From Eubacteriales bacterium (GTDB lineage: Bacteria; Bacillota; Clostridia; Lachnospirales; Lachnospiraceae): 64,000 nt of DNA. Below the pieces are notes generated by a model, which was given only the letters and a program-made list of their open reading frames with translations, ran no database searches and was not told the DNA's origin. Position 1 is the stretch's first letter, and each line of letters starts with the position of its first letter. The stretch is taken from positions 1 through 64,000 of the forward strand of contig JAUNGC010000003.1 of NCBI GenBank assembly GCA_030524745.1, written 5' to 3'. Shown here piece after piece: positions 8,786 through 16,325 of the stretch. A program made the position numbers and the translations under genes.

Positions 8786-9103
8786 CTATTTATAGAGCAA
8801 AGACAGATACCGAAGCACCTGTTCCAGCACGGGCTCCTTATCCCTTGGACAATCCTTAAAGATTTCCATGAATTCTTTCCCTGAAAATACTTCCCCTGTC
8901 AGAAGATACGTCGGTTCCAGCCCCATTTTCTCATAAACCGCCAGAACACGCTGTACAGAAATCTTGCGGTTTCCGCGTTCGATTTCCCCATAATAAGTAG
9001 TGGAAATTCCAAGCAGTTCCGCCGCCTGCTCCTGTGTTAACCCCAGCTTTTTGCGCTGCAGCCGGAGTCTTTCTCCGATTTCCACAAATAAGTCAGTTGT
9101 CAT
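8786..9103 (-). CDS. XRE-family helix-turn-helix regulator
   Basis: About 105 residues from ATG 9103 (MTTDLFVEIGERLRLQRKKL), with GAGAGGAAAA upstream; a TTG 15 bases earlier is in frame but less likely. Residues about 7-65 form a Cro/C1 helix-turn-helix (LGLTQEQAAELLGISTTYYGEIERGNRKIS). The remaining about 40 residues carry no recognised domain. First gene of the four-gene regulatory operon, so probably its autoregulator. Confidence 0.85.
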   Translation of the reverse strand: MTTDLFVEIGERLRLQRKKLGLTQEQAAELLGISTTYYGEIERGNRKISVQRVLAVYEKMGLEPTYLLTGEVFSGKEFMEIFKDCPRDKEPVLEQVLRYLSLLYK

Positions 9104-9241
9104 AGTTTTTCCTCTCAATCATAGTCTGGTATATTATCCATAATACTTTCATATGGCGCATATTAAGAGAAACCAACTGAATGATTTTTATGTGAAAATC
9201 TCTCATTTTGTTATTTTTTATAATAACTAATTGTACATATT

Positions 9242-10690
9242 TTAATCTTTTCTGGCAAGAACGGCAAGTACATATTTCCAGACGCGTTCCACGGAAGAAA
9301 TGCTTAGTTTTTCTTCCGTCGTATGAATATCCCTCATATCAGGACCGATCGAAACGCAATCCAGATCCTCTATCTTTCCGGACAAAATACCGCATTCCAG
9401 ACCCGCATGTATCGCCTCCACCTGCGGCCTGCTGCCATACATTTCCTGATAAACCGCAACCATCTTATCGCGCAGCACGGAGTCTTTCTTATACTCCCAT
9501 GCCGGATAATCGCCAAAAACCTCCCAGGTTCCGCCCTGGGATGCCAGAATGGCTTTCAGTTGATCCAGCAGCAGTTCCTTTTGACTGCTCAGAGAACTTC
9601 TGACGGAAAAATCCATCTGCATCTCTTTACCGTCAAGCTTCAATATCCCCAGATTCAAAGAAGTCTGCACCAATCCCGGAATATCCGCGCTCATGGACTG
9701 CACTCCGTTTGGCATCATCAATAGAAGAAACGCGGCCTTCCGGCTGCTTTGGGCGGTCAAAACGTCAAAAACTCCCTCCGATTTTTCCTGTACCGAAACC
9801 GCAAAGCCCGGGTCCTTCACTTCCAGTTCTTTCTTCACCTTTGCTTCAAATGCCTGCAGCGCCGCTTCAAAAACGGCGGTTTCCTCTTTTTTTACCGCAA
9901 GCGCAAGCTGTGTCTGTCTGGGAATCGCATTATCCGCCAGCCCGCCTTCCAGAGAAACGAGCCGCACATCCGCTTTCTTTTGACACTCATAGAGAAGCCG
10001 TCCTGCCAGGCAGTTGGAGTTGCCCCGTTCCTTATGGATTTCACCGCCGGAATGACCGCCAAGCAGGCCTCCCACCAGAATGTGATATTGATATCCTTCC
10101 ATGGTTTCCTTTTCCACGGAAAGATTTCCATGAAGGCGCGCGCCGCCTGCGCAACTGGTCAGAAAAATCCCCTCATCCTCGGAATCCAGGTTCAGCATTC
10201 TCTTTCCTCTGCAAATACTCAGATCAATCGCCCTCGCGCCATCCATACCGGTTTCTTCGTCCACCGTAAAAACCGCTTCGATCCGGGGATGCGCGATTTT
10301 TTCAGAATCCAGAATCGCAAGCATGATCGCAACCGCAATTCCGTCGTCTCCGCCCAGACTCGTATCCCGGGCATAAAGCCAGTCTCCGTCCGTTTCCAGA
10401 TCCAGTCCTTCCCGCACCATGTCCTTCGTACAGCCGGGCTTTTTCACCGCCACCATGTCCATATGCCCCTGCAGAATCAGCGGTTCCTCCGCTTCATACC
10501 CCGGCGCAGCCTCTCTGATGATGATGACATTTTTCGTCTCATCCTGTACATATTCCAGATTCCTCTCCTTTGCAAACGCGGCAAGATAATCGCTGATTTT
10601 CTCCACATTGCCGGAACCGTGAGGAATAGCACATATTTCCGTAAAAAACCGAAATACTTCTTTCGCTTCCGAATTCCATAATCTTTCCAT
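9242..10690 (-). CDS. pepD: aminoacyl-histidine dipeptidase (M20 peptidase, PepD)
   Basis: Zinc-dependent cytosolic dipeptidase of the M20 family, cleaving Xaa-His and related dipeptides. About 482 residues from ATG 10690 (MERLWNSEAKEVFRFFTEIC), preceded by GGGAGAAAA; the reading frame extends 17 codons further up without a good ribosome site. Metal-site signatures are visible: LQGHMDMVAVK, then GDDGIAVA, DEETGMDGA, and a late HAGLECGIL. The GGHSGGEIHKERGN segment is typical of PepD. Length fits the family. It stands alone downstream of a small membrane ORF. Confidence 0.93.
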   Translation of the reverse strand: MERLWNSEAKEVFRFFTEICAIPHGSGNVEKISDYLAAFAKERNLEYVQDETKNVIIIREAAPGYEAEEPLILQGHMDMVAVKKPGCTKDMVREGLDLETDGDWLYARDTSLGGDDGIAVAIMLAILDSEKIAHPRIEAVFTVDEETGMDGARAIDLSICRGKRMLNLDSEDEGIFLTSCAGGARLHGNLSVEKETMEGYQYHILVGGLLGGHSGGEIHKERGNSNCLAGRLLYECQKKADVRLVSLEGGLADNAIPRQTQLALAVKKEETAVFEAALQAFEAKVKKELEVKDPGFAVSVQEKSEGVFDVLTAQSSRKAAFLLLMMPNGVQSMSADIPGLVQTSLNLGILKLDGKEMQMDFSVRSSLSSQKELLLDQLKAILASQGGTWEVFGDYPAWEYKKDSVLRDKMVAVYQEMYGSRPQVEAIHAGLECGILSGKIEDLDCVSIGPDMRDIHTTEEKLSISSVERVWKYVLAVLARKD

Positions 10691-10798
10691 AATTTTCTCC
10701 CATTCCGCCGCAAGCGGCCTTCCTGAATCAGATATTTTCAATTACAACAGAAACAAAACGGCCTGACAGCACACATATGCCAATCAAACCGTTTACAG

Positions 10799-10912
10799 TC
10801 ACTCTTCTCCGTCGTCGACATCCGCCGCCACCGCGGACACTACGGATGAAACTACCGCAATCACGACTGCAATGATGACGATCAGCAGTCCGCCGCCCAA
10901 AACAATAAACAT
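10799..10912 (-). CDS. 37-residue single-span membrane microprotein
   Basis: A short frame starting MFIVLGGGLLIVIIAVV and ending in the acidic tail DVDDGEE. Residues about 2-29 are almost all hydrophobic, one membrane helix, with no positive charge before it. The start has an excellent ribosome site (TTGGAGGGTATCAT-ATG) and a promoter-like pair lies upstream. A weak stem (AAACGG/CCGTTT, 10755-10794) follows the stop. It lies between the exporter and pepD genes on the same strand. Function unknown; it resembles regulatory or toxin-like membrane microproteins only in general form. Confidence 0.6.
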   Translation of the reverse strand: MFIVLGGGLLIVIIAVVIAVVSSVVSAVAADVDDGEE

Positions 10913-10939
10913 ATGATACCCTCCAATCTCCTGTCCTTT

Positions 10940-10968
10940 AGTTTACCACACAAACCGGACAGATACAA
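10940..10968 (-). promoter_or_regulatory. candidate promoter of the 37-residue membrane ORF
   Basis: Minus strand TTGTAT, 17-base spacer, TAAACT, ending about 28 bases before the start codon. Confidence 0.45.
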
Positions 10969-10985
10969 CAAAAGCGAACTCTTTT

Positions 10986-11876
10986 TCAGCCTTTCTTTTT
11001 TTCCGGAAGCTGCACCAGGATGACGGCCGCAAAAACCAACGCGCATCCGCTCAGTTCCCGGACACTCAGCTTCTGATCCAATAGGATCCAGCCGGCCAGC
11101 ACCGACACGGAGGACTCCAGACTCAGAATCAGGGATGCGATGGTCGGCTCCACGTTTTTCTGACCAATCACTTGCAGCGTATAGGCCACGCCGCAGGACA
11201 TCACGCCGGCATACAAAAGCGGCACAATGCCCGCCGTCAGCGCATGCAGATCCGGCCGTTCCAGAAAAAGAGCCAATATGGTGCAAATCACGCCGCTCGT
11301 GAAAAACTGCATACAGGACAGCTTCACGCCGTTCGTCTTCGGCGAAAAATAGTCCACCACCAAAATGTGCACCGAAAAAGCAAATGCGCAGCCCAGCACG
11401 AAGCTGTCCCCTTTACTGATGGAAAAGTTTCCCGATATGCACAGCAGATACATACCGATCACGGCGATCAGCGCGCCGATCCAGATTTTTGCTCCCACCT
11501 TTTTACGGAGAAAAATCCCGCAAACGGGAACAATAATGATATATAGCGTCGTAATAAAGCCGGCTTTGCCCACCGTCGTATACAAAATTCCAAACTGCTG
11601 TAACAGGCTGGCAATACATAAAGCGAGACCACAGCAGACGCCTCCCGCCAGAACTTCTTTTCTCCCGCCCTTTTCTTTCTCCCCAGCCTTCTTATGCTCC
11701 CGGTACCAGATCACCGGCAACAGCACAACCGCGCCGATCAAAAAGCGCGCGCCGTTAAAGGTGAGCGGTCCCATATACTCCATTCCCACACTCTGCGCCA
11801 CAAAAGCCACGCCCCATATGACCGCGGCTAAAAAAAGCAGCAGACTGCTTTTTACGGATGTTTTTTTCTGTTCCAT
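10986..11876 (-). CDS. DMT-superfamily (EamA) transporter
   Basis: Ten-helix exporter of the drug/metabolite transporter superfamily, built of two EamA repeats (roughly residues 10-140 and 155-290). Typical phrases are AAVIWGVAFVAQSVGMEY in the first helix and PTIASLILSLESSVSVLAGW in the second repeat. From ATG 11876 it has 296 residues, with AGGAAGAG upstream; an earlier ATG (11897) makes an ATGA overlap with the shikimate kinase stop and remains possible. The substrate cannot be inferred. Likely co-transcribed with ridA and aroK. Confidence 0.88.
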   Translation of the reverse strand: MEQKKTSVKSSLLLFLAAVIWGVAFVAQSVGMEYMGPLTFNGARFLIGAVVLLPVIWYREHKKAGEKEKGGRKEVLAGGVCCGLALCIASLLQQFGILYTTVGKAGFITTLYIIIVPVCGIFLRKKVGAKIWIGALIAVIGMYLLCISGNFSISKGDSFVLGCAFAFSVHILVVDYFSPKTNGVKLSCMQFFTSGVICTILALFLERPDLHALTAGIVPLLYAGVMSCGVAYTLQVIGQKNVEPTIASLILSLESSVSVLAGWILLDQKLSVRELSGCALVFAAVILVQLPEKKKG

Positions 11877-11893
11877 TTCTTTCTCTTCCTGTC

Positions 11894-12400
11894 TCATGAC
11901 GATGCATGTATGACTCTGGCTCCGATTTCCGCCACAATCTCCCGAATCGTCTTATTCTCGCAATCCACGGTCACATCGGCATAACGTTCATAAAGGGGAA
12001 TTCTCTCATCATAGAGCTGCCGGAGCGTCTGCCCTTCCCTGAGCGTCACGCCGCGTTCCTTTAAATCTCCCAGCCTGTCCGCAATCGATTCACAAGACAG
12101 CTTCAGATATACCACCGTCCCGATCTCCTTCAGATGGCGCATCGCCGCTCTCCCGTAAATCACGCTTCCGCCGGTTGCAATGACCGAATGCTTCGCCTGA
12201 AGGGAGGCGTTGATTCTGTTTTCCACCTGTCTGAATCCGTCGTCCCCTTCCTGCAAGATGATTTCATGCAAAAGCTTTCCCGTCTGTTCCTGAATCACCA
12301 GATCGGAATCCACAAATTTCAATCCCGCATGCTTGGCCAGCACCACGCCGACCGTGCTTTTTCCCACGCCAGGCATGCCGATCAACACGATATTTTTCAT
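11894..12400 (-). CDS. aroK: shikimate kinase
   Basis: Phosphorylates shikimate at O3 with ATP in the aromatic amino acid pathway. 168 residues, the usual length. Walker A GMPGVGKST is at residues 8-16; the shikimate-site Asp of DSDLVI is at about 32-34, ATGGSVIYG gives the GGG-like substrate loop, and the LID region with Arg is around RGVTLREGQTLRQLYDERIPLYERYAD. It starts only four bases after the RidA stop codon, so translation is probably coupled. No other aro gene is nearby. Confidence 0.93.
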   Translation of the reverse strand: MKNIVLIGMPGVGKSTVGVVLAKHAGLKFVDSDLVIQEQTGKLLHEIILQEGDDGFRQVENRINASLQAKHSVIATGGSVIYGRAAMRHLKEIGTVVYLKLSCESIADRLGDLKERGVTLREGQTLRQLYDERIPLYERYADVTVDCENKTIREIVAEIGARVIHASS

Positions 12401-12404
12401 ACGC

Positions 12405-12788
12405 TTATTTTCCGCCCCGGTAAGCGATCACTTCCACTTCGCACAGCACATCTTTCGGAAGCTGTTTTACTGCTACGCAGCTTCTTGCGGGCTTCTGGGT
12501 AAAATATTTCTCATATACGCCGTTAAACGCGCCGAAATCGCCCATGTCCGCCAGAAAACAGGTCGTCTTTACCACAGCTTCATAGCCGATTCCCTCTTCG
12601 TTCAGAATCGCCCCGATATTCTTCATCACCTGTTCGGCCTGCTCCTCAATTCCTTCCGCTTCGATTGCGCCGTTTGCCGGATTGATCGGAATCTGCCCCG
12701 ACGCAAATAAAAAGTCTCCCGCAATCACTGCCTGGGAATAGGGGCCGATCGCCGCCGGCGCTTTGTCTGTTGCAATTGTTCTTAACAT
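12405..12788 (-). CDS. ridA: RidA family reactive-intermediate deaminase
   Basis: Hydrolyses enamine/imine intermediates left by PLP enzymes such as threonine dehydratase, limiting PLP-enzyme damage. 127 residues. Family marks are AIGPYSQAV near the N-terminus, FASGQIPINP, and the catalytic Arg in ARSCVAVKQLPKD near the C-terminus, followed by VEVIAY. Ribosome site GAGGAGGCAG. First gene of the ridA-aroK-exporter run. Confidence 0.95.
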   Translation of the reverse strand: MLRTIATDKAPAAIGPYSQAVIAGDFLFASGQIPINPANGAIEAEGIEEQAEQVMKNIGAILNEEGIGYEAVVKTTCFLADMGDFGAFNGVYEKYFTQKPARSCVAVKQLPKDVLCEVEVIAYRGGK

Positions 12789-12892
12789 GATGACTGCCTC
12801 CTCATTCTATTATCGTACAAATGCCATTTTCTTCAAACAGCGTTCTCCTTACACAACGAACAGTAACAGTATACCACGCTCATTTCCGGCTG

Positions 12893-13123
12893 TCACTCGT
12901 TAAATTCCACCGTCACATAAAATCCCCGTTCATTTTCAATGACCGCCGTCACATCTCCTTCTCTTGCCAGAAGCCTCTCCCGAAACGGATAATTGCCCGA
13001 CATAGCGAGCGCCGGATCAATCGTATAATAATAATTGCTCGGCAAAAGCCCTTCCGTCACCGTTACATGATCCCCTTCTTTTAACAGGCCGGGGCGTTCC
13101 ATTTTAAACTCCATCGTTCTCAC
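12893..13123 (-). CDS. conserved small hypothetical protein after hflX
   Basis: About 76 residues if translation begins at GTG 13123 (after AGGATGATTTT); a TTG at 13153 and an ATG at 13114 are alternatives. The sequence [19 protein letters not shown]...TVEFNE looks like a compact beta-rich domain. No signal peptide or membrane helix. Start and stop closely follow hflX, so it is probably co-transcribed. Function not recognised. Confidence 0.55.
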   Translation of the reverse strand: MRTMEFKMERPGLLKEGDHVTVTEGLLPSNYYYTIDPALAMSGNYPFRERLLAREGDVTAVIENERGFYVTVEFNE

Positions 13124-13156
13124 AAAATCATCCTGCCTTTCCCTGAACGTCAAAAA

Positions 13157-14440
13157 TCAGACAACATACTTTCCATACCGTCCGGCGTCGCTTTTGGGGC
13201 ATTGCAAATTCAAAACCACGCCGTCCGCTTCGTAAGCCATGGACTTCACCACAGCCCGCTCTTTCAAATAGGACACCGCCGCTCCGTCCGTATAAGGAAT
13301 CAGCATCCGGCATTCCACATAATCCGCAAACAGCTTCTGCCCAATCAAACCGATCAGTTCTTCCAGGCCAATTCCCTGTTTGGCGGACATATAAATCTTA
13401 TCCCCCACGATCTTTGGCAGTTCTGATTCTTCCATCGCAAGATCCGCCTTATTCATCACATACAGGCACGGAATCCGTTCCGCTTTCAGTTCCCTGAGCG
13501 TTTCTTCCGTCACCTTCATCTGCTCCCTGTGATGCGGATCCGAAAAATCCACCACCTGCAGAAGCAGATCCGCATTGCAGGCCTCCGCCAGCGTAGAGCG
13601 GAACGCCTTGACCAGCGTATGGGGAAGCTTGTCAATAAATCCCACCGTATCGGAGAGCAGAAAGTCCCGGTTATCGCCGGGAGAAATCCGGCGCACCGCA
13701 GTATCCAGGGTAGCAAAAAGCATGTCCTTTTCCATGACCTTCTTTTCTTCATCCCCCATATAAGTATCCAGCATCCTGTTTAAGAGGGTGGATTTTCCGG
13801 CGTTCGTATAACCGACCAACGCCACGGAAGGCAGACCGCTCCCGGCCCTTCTCTTCCTCTGCGTCTGCCGGTCCTGTTCAACGGCTTCCAGTTCCCGGCG
13901 CAGTTCGCTGATACGCTTTTCAATTTTCCTGCGGTCCAGTTCCAGTTTCTTCTCGCCCGCTCCCTTATTGGAAAAACCGCCCCCGGCGCCCGCACCTCCT
14001 CCGGCGCCGGCGCCGCCGCCCTGCCGCGACAGAGCCTCCCGCATTCCCACCAGACGCGGCAGCATATATTGCAGATTTGCGCTCTCCACCTGCAATCTCG
14101 CTTCCTTCGTCCTGGCTCTGCGGTCAAAAATTTCCAGAATCAGATTGGTCCGGTCCAATACCGCCACCTCCAGTTCCTTCTGCAGATTTCTCTGCTGGGA
14201 GGGCGTCAGGGAATTATCGAAAATGACGCATTCCGCTTCCAGCATGGACGCCAGATTTTTCACTTCCTCCACCTTGCCGCTGCCGATATAAAACGCCGGA
14301 TTGACAGACGGCAGATTCTGCACCGCCGAAGTGGCCACCTCCATATCGCAGGCCTTCGCCAGACTTTCCAGTTCTTCCATGGAATGTTCAAAGTCGGGAT
14401 CATCATTTAAGTTGACTCCTACCAAAATTACCTTTTGCAT
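13157..14440 (-). CDS. hflX: ribosome-splitting GTPase HflX
   Basis: GTPase that binds stalled 70S ribosomes and separates the subunits, mainly under heat or antibiotic stress. From ATG 14440 (MQKVILVGVNLNDD, ribosome site GGAAGG) it has 427 residues. Order: N-terminal HflX domain (about 1-150, containing TPSQQRNLQKEL and DRTNLILEIFDRRARTKEA), a glycine-rich loop (about 157-180), helical linker, then the G domain with Walker A GYTNAGKST, switch DTVGFIDKLPH and NKAD. The open frame runs 48 codons further upstream but only through the inverted-repeat leader, so that extension is rejected. Its leader holds a very large hairpin. Confidence 0.94.
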   Translation of the reverse strand: MQKVILVGVNLNDDPDFEHSMEELESLAKACDMEVATSAVQNLPSVNPAFYIGSGKVEEVKNLASMLEAECVIFDNSLTPSQQRNLQKELEVAVLDRTNLILEIFDRRARTKEARLQVESANLQYMLPRLVGMREALSRQGGGAGAGGGAGAGGGFSNKGAGEKKLELDRRKIEKRISELRRELEAVEQDRQTQRKRRAGSGLPSVALVGYTNAGKSTLLNRMLDTYMGDEEKKVMEKDMLFATLDTAVRRISPGDNRDFLLSDTVGFIDKLPHTLVKAFRSTLAEACNADLLLQVVDFSDPHHREQMKVTEETLRELKAERIPCLYVMNKADLAMEESELPKIVGDKIYMSAKQGIGLEELIGLIGQKLFADYVECRMLIPYTDGAAVSYLKERAVVKSMAYEADGVVLNLQCPKSDAGRYGKYVV

Positions 14441-14462
14441 ATGAATACCTTCCTTCGCTTTG

Positions 14463-14681
14463 TTACGGTTTGTGAGAGGAGCGGCGGCGGGGCGGAGATG
14501 TGGGGGCGGCGGGACAACGCGCATCTTTGGACACACTCCCGTTCGGAAAATACGCAGCGGTACATAGAGTTGTAAAAAACACAACTCAAGTACCGGCGTA
14601 TTTCCAACGGTCCAAGCGATGCGCGCTGTCCCGCCGCCCCCACATCCCCGCCCCGCCGCCGCTCTTTTTGCAAGCCGTAAC
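14463..14681. repeat. 219-bp near-perfect inverted repeat in the hflX leader
   Basis: Left arm from GTTACGG at 14463 and right arm ending CCGTAAC at 14681 pair almost throughout; the outer 50 bases are very GC-rich (GCGGCGGCGGGGCGG) and the inner part continues with AATACGC/GCGTATT, GGTAC/GTACC and GAGTTGT/ACAACTC around an A-rich loop near 14575. It ends 22 bases before the hflX start codon and lies downstream of the hflX promoter, so the transcript would carry it. Confidence 0.85.
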
Positions 14682-14745
14682 TTCTTTTAAATAATACAGG
14701 AATCCGAATTGCTATCCGCACTCTTATTTTTTCACCACAATACAC

Positions 14746-14774
14746 ATTTTAAAGCCCCCCGAAACCAATTGCAA
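14746..14774 (-). promoter_or_regulatory. promoter of hflX
   Basis: Minus strand TTGCAA, 17-base spacer, TAAAAT. Its -35 hexamer (14769-14774) is self-complementary and is also the -35 of the divergent trkA promoter. Confidence 0.6.
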
Positions 14775-14796
14775 TAAATTTGTTTAGTGGTATAAT
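14769..14796 (+). promoter_or_regulatory. promoter of trkA-trkH
   Basis: TTGCAA, 16-base spacer, TATAAT. Transcription would begin about 14803, exactly at the first of three leader hairpins. Confidence 0.7.
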
Positions 14797-14800
14797 GAAG

Positions 14801-14935
14801 TGTGACAACTCGCCCGTGGCGAGTTGTCACACGCTACTACTCAAACGCTATGCGTTTGAGTAGGTTCCTTTTTTTAAACGCTACTTCTCAAATGCGTAGC
14901 ATTTGAGTAGGTTCCTTTTCAAACGCATTTTACAA
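14801..14935 (+). promoter_or_regulatory. trkA leader with three stacked hairpins
   Basis: Hairpin 1: GTGACAACTCGCC/GGCGAGTTGTCAC with CGT loop. Hairpin 2: CTACTCAAACGC/GCGTTTGAGTAG, followed by GTTCC and seven T. Hairpin 3: TTCTCAAATGC/GCATTTGAGTA, again followed by GTTCCTTTT. Hairpins 2 and 3 are copies and look like intrinsic terminators, so attenuation of the potassium operon is possible. The same hairpin 1-hairpin 2 block recurs after the lacI-type promoter near 34.1 kb. Confidence 0.6.
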
Positions 14936-14959
14936 AGACAGTCATAACGGAGAATACAA

Positions 14960-16315
14960 ATGAACATTATCATCATTGGCTGCGGCAAGGTCGGCCTGAC
15001 GCTGGCCGAACTTTTATCCGCCGAGCATCACAACATCGTGCTGGTCGATGATTCCAGCCAGAAATTACAGACGATTCCGGAATCCCTTGACGCGCTCCGG
15101 GTACAGGGTAACGGCGCCTCCATCAACACATTGATGGAAGCCGGCGTGGAAAATACCGATATCCTCATTTCCGTCACCGGTTCCGACGAATTGAATCTTC
15201 TTTGTTGTCTGATTGCCAAAAAAGCGGGAAAATGCCACACCATCGCCCGTGTGCGCAATCCCGTCTATAATAAAGAGATTGAGTTCATCAAAGAGAAACT
15301 CGGCATCTCCATGGTCATCAATCCCGAACTGACTGCGGCTTCCGAAATCTCCCGCCTGCTGCGCTTTCCTTCCGCAATCAAAATCGATACTTTCGCCAAA
15401 GGCCGTGTGGAACTTCTAAAGTTCCGCATCCGTCCGGAATTTAAATTAAACGAAATGCCGATTCATCAACTCGGCAGAATCCACAGCAATATCCTGATCT
15501 GCGCTGTCGAACGCGGCAATGAGATCACGATTCCCGACGGTAATTTCGTGCTCAGGGACAATGACGTGCTTTCCATCGTCGCTTCTCCCAAAAACGCCGC
15601 AGAATTTTTCCGCAATATCGGTTTGAAAACCAACCAGGTGCGCAATACCCTGATTGTGGGCGGCGGCAAGATCAGCTACTATACCGCCCGCTTTTTGCTG
15701 GAAATGAAAATCGACGTCCGCATCGTGGAAATCAGCCGCGAGCGCTGCGAGGAACTCTCCGAACTTCTGCCCGAGGCCACCATTATATGCGGAGACGGCA
15801 CGGATAAACAACTCCTTTTGGAAGAAGGGCTGGCCGAAGCGCAATCCTTTGTGACGCTGACCAGTCTGGATGAGGAAAATATTCTTCTGTCCCTGTTCGC
15901 CCAGGCGAATTCAAACGCAAAGCTGGTGACAAAAGTAAATAAAATCGCCTTTACCGACATCATCAACAACCTTGACATCGGCAGCGTCATTTATCCCAAG
16001 TATCTGACCGCCGATTACATCCTGCAGTATGTGCGCGCCATGCAGAATTCCATCGGTTCAAACGTGGAAACGCTTTACCAGATCCTTGACAACCGGGCAG
16101 AAGCGCTGGAATTTGCCATTCATGAAAAATCGTCCGTTACGGACATTCCGCTTTCTGAACTGAAGCTGAAGAAAAACCTGCTGATCGGCTGCATCAACCG
16201 GCACGGCAGAATCCGGATTCCCCGCGGTCAGGACAGCATTCAGGTGGGCGATACGGTCATCATTGTTACCACCCAAAAGGGTCTCAACGACATACAGGAT
16301 ATTCTAAGAAAGTAG
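14960..16315 (+). CDS. trkA: Trk potassium uptake regulatory subunit TrkA
   Basis: Cytoplasmic gating ring of the Trk potassium uptake system, binding NAD(H)/ATP and controlling TrkH. 451 residues, start ATG 14960 with GGAG seven bases before. Two RCK modules: the first opens with the Rossmann motif IIGCGKVGLTLAELL (residues about 4-18) and has VDDSSQKLQ; the second opens with TLIVGGGKISYYTARFL near residue 233. Each is followed by a TrkA-C domain. The full two-RCK length identifies TrkA rather than single-RCK KtrA. The TrkH gene follows after ten bases. Confidence 0.95.
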   Translation: MNIIIIGCGKVGLTLAELLSAEHHNIVLVDDSSQKLQTIPESLDALRVQGNGASINTLMEAGVENTDILISVTGSDELNLLCCLIAKKAGKCHTIARVRNPVYNKEIEFIKEKLGISMVINPELTAASEISRLLRFPSAIKIDTFAKGRVELLKFRIRPEFKLNEMPIHQLGRIHSNILICAVERGNEITIPDGNFVLRDNDVLSIVASPKNAAEFFRNIGLKTNQVRNTLIVGGGKISYYTARFLLEMKIDVRIVEISRERCEELSELLPEATIICGDGTDKQLLLEEGLAEAQSFVTLTSLDEENILLSLFAQANSNAKLVTKVNKIAFTDIINNLDIGSVIYPKYLTADYILQYVRAMQNSIGSNVETLYQILDNRAEALEFAIHEKSSVTDIPLSELKLKKNLLIGCINRHGRIRIPRGQDSIQVGDTVIIVTTQKGLNDIQDILRK

Positions 16316-16325
16316 GAAGGGCCGC

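Noticed and set aside
14441-14584. 48-codon N-terminal extension of HflX
   Set aside because: It would be translated from the giant hairpin; the ATG at 14440 has a good ribosome site and begins the conserved domain.
14801-14935. Possible short CRISPR array in the repeated trkA leader
   Set aside because: The repeats are themselves hairpins of unequal size with no regular spacers and no cas genes nearby.
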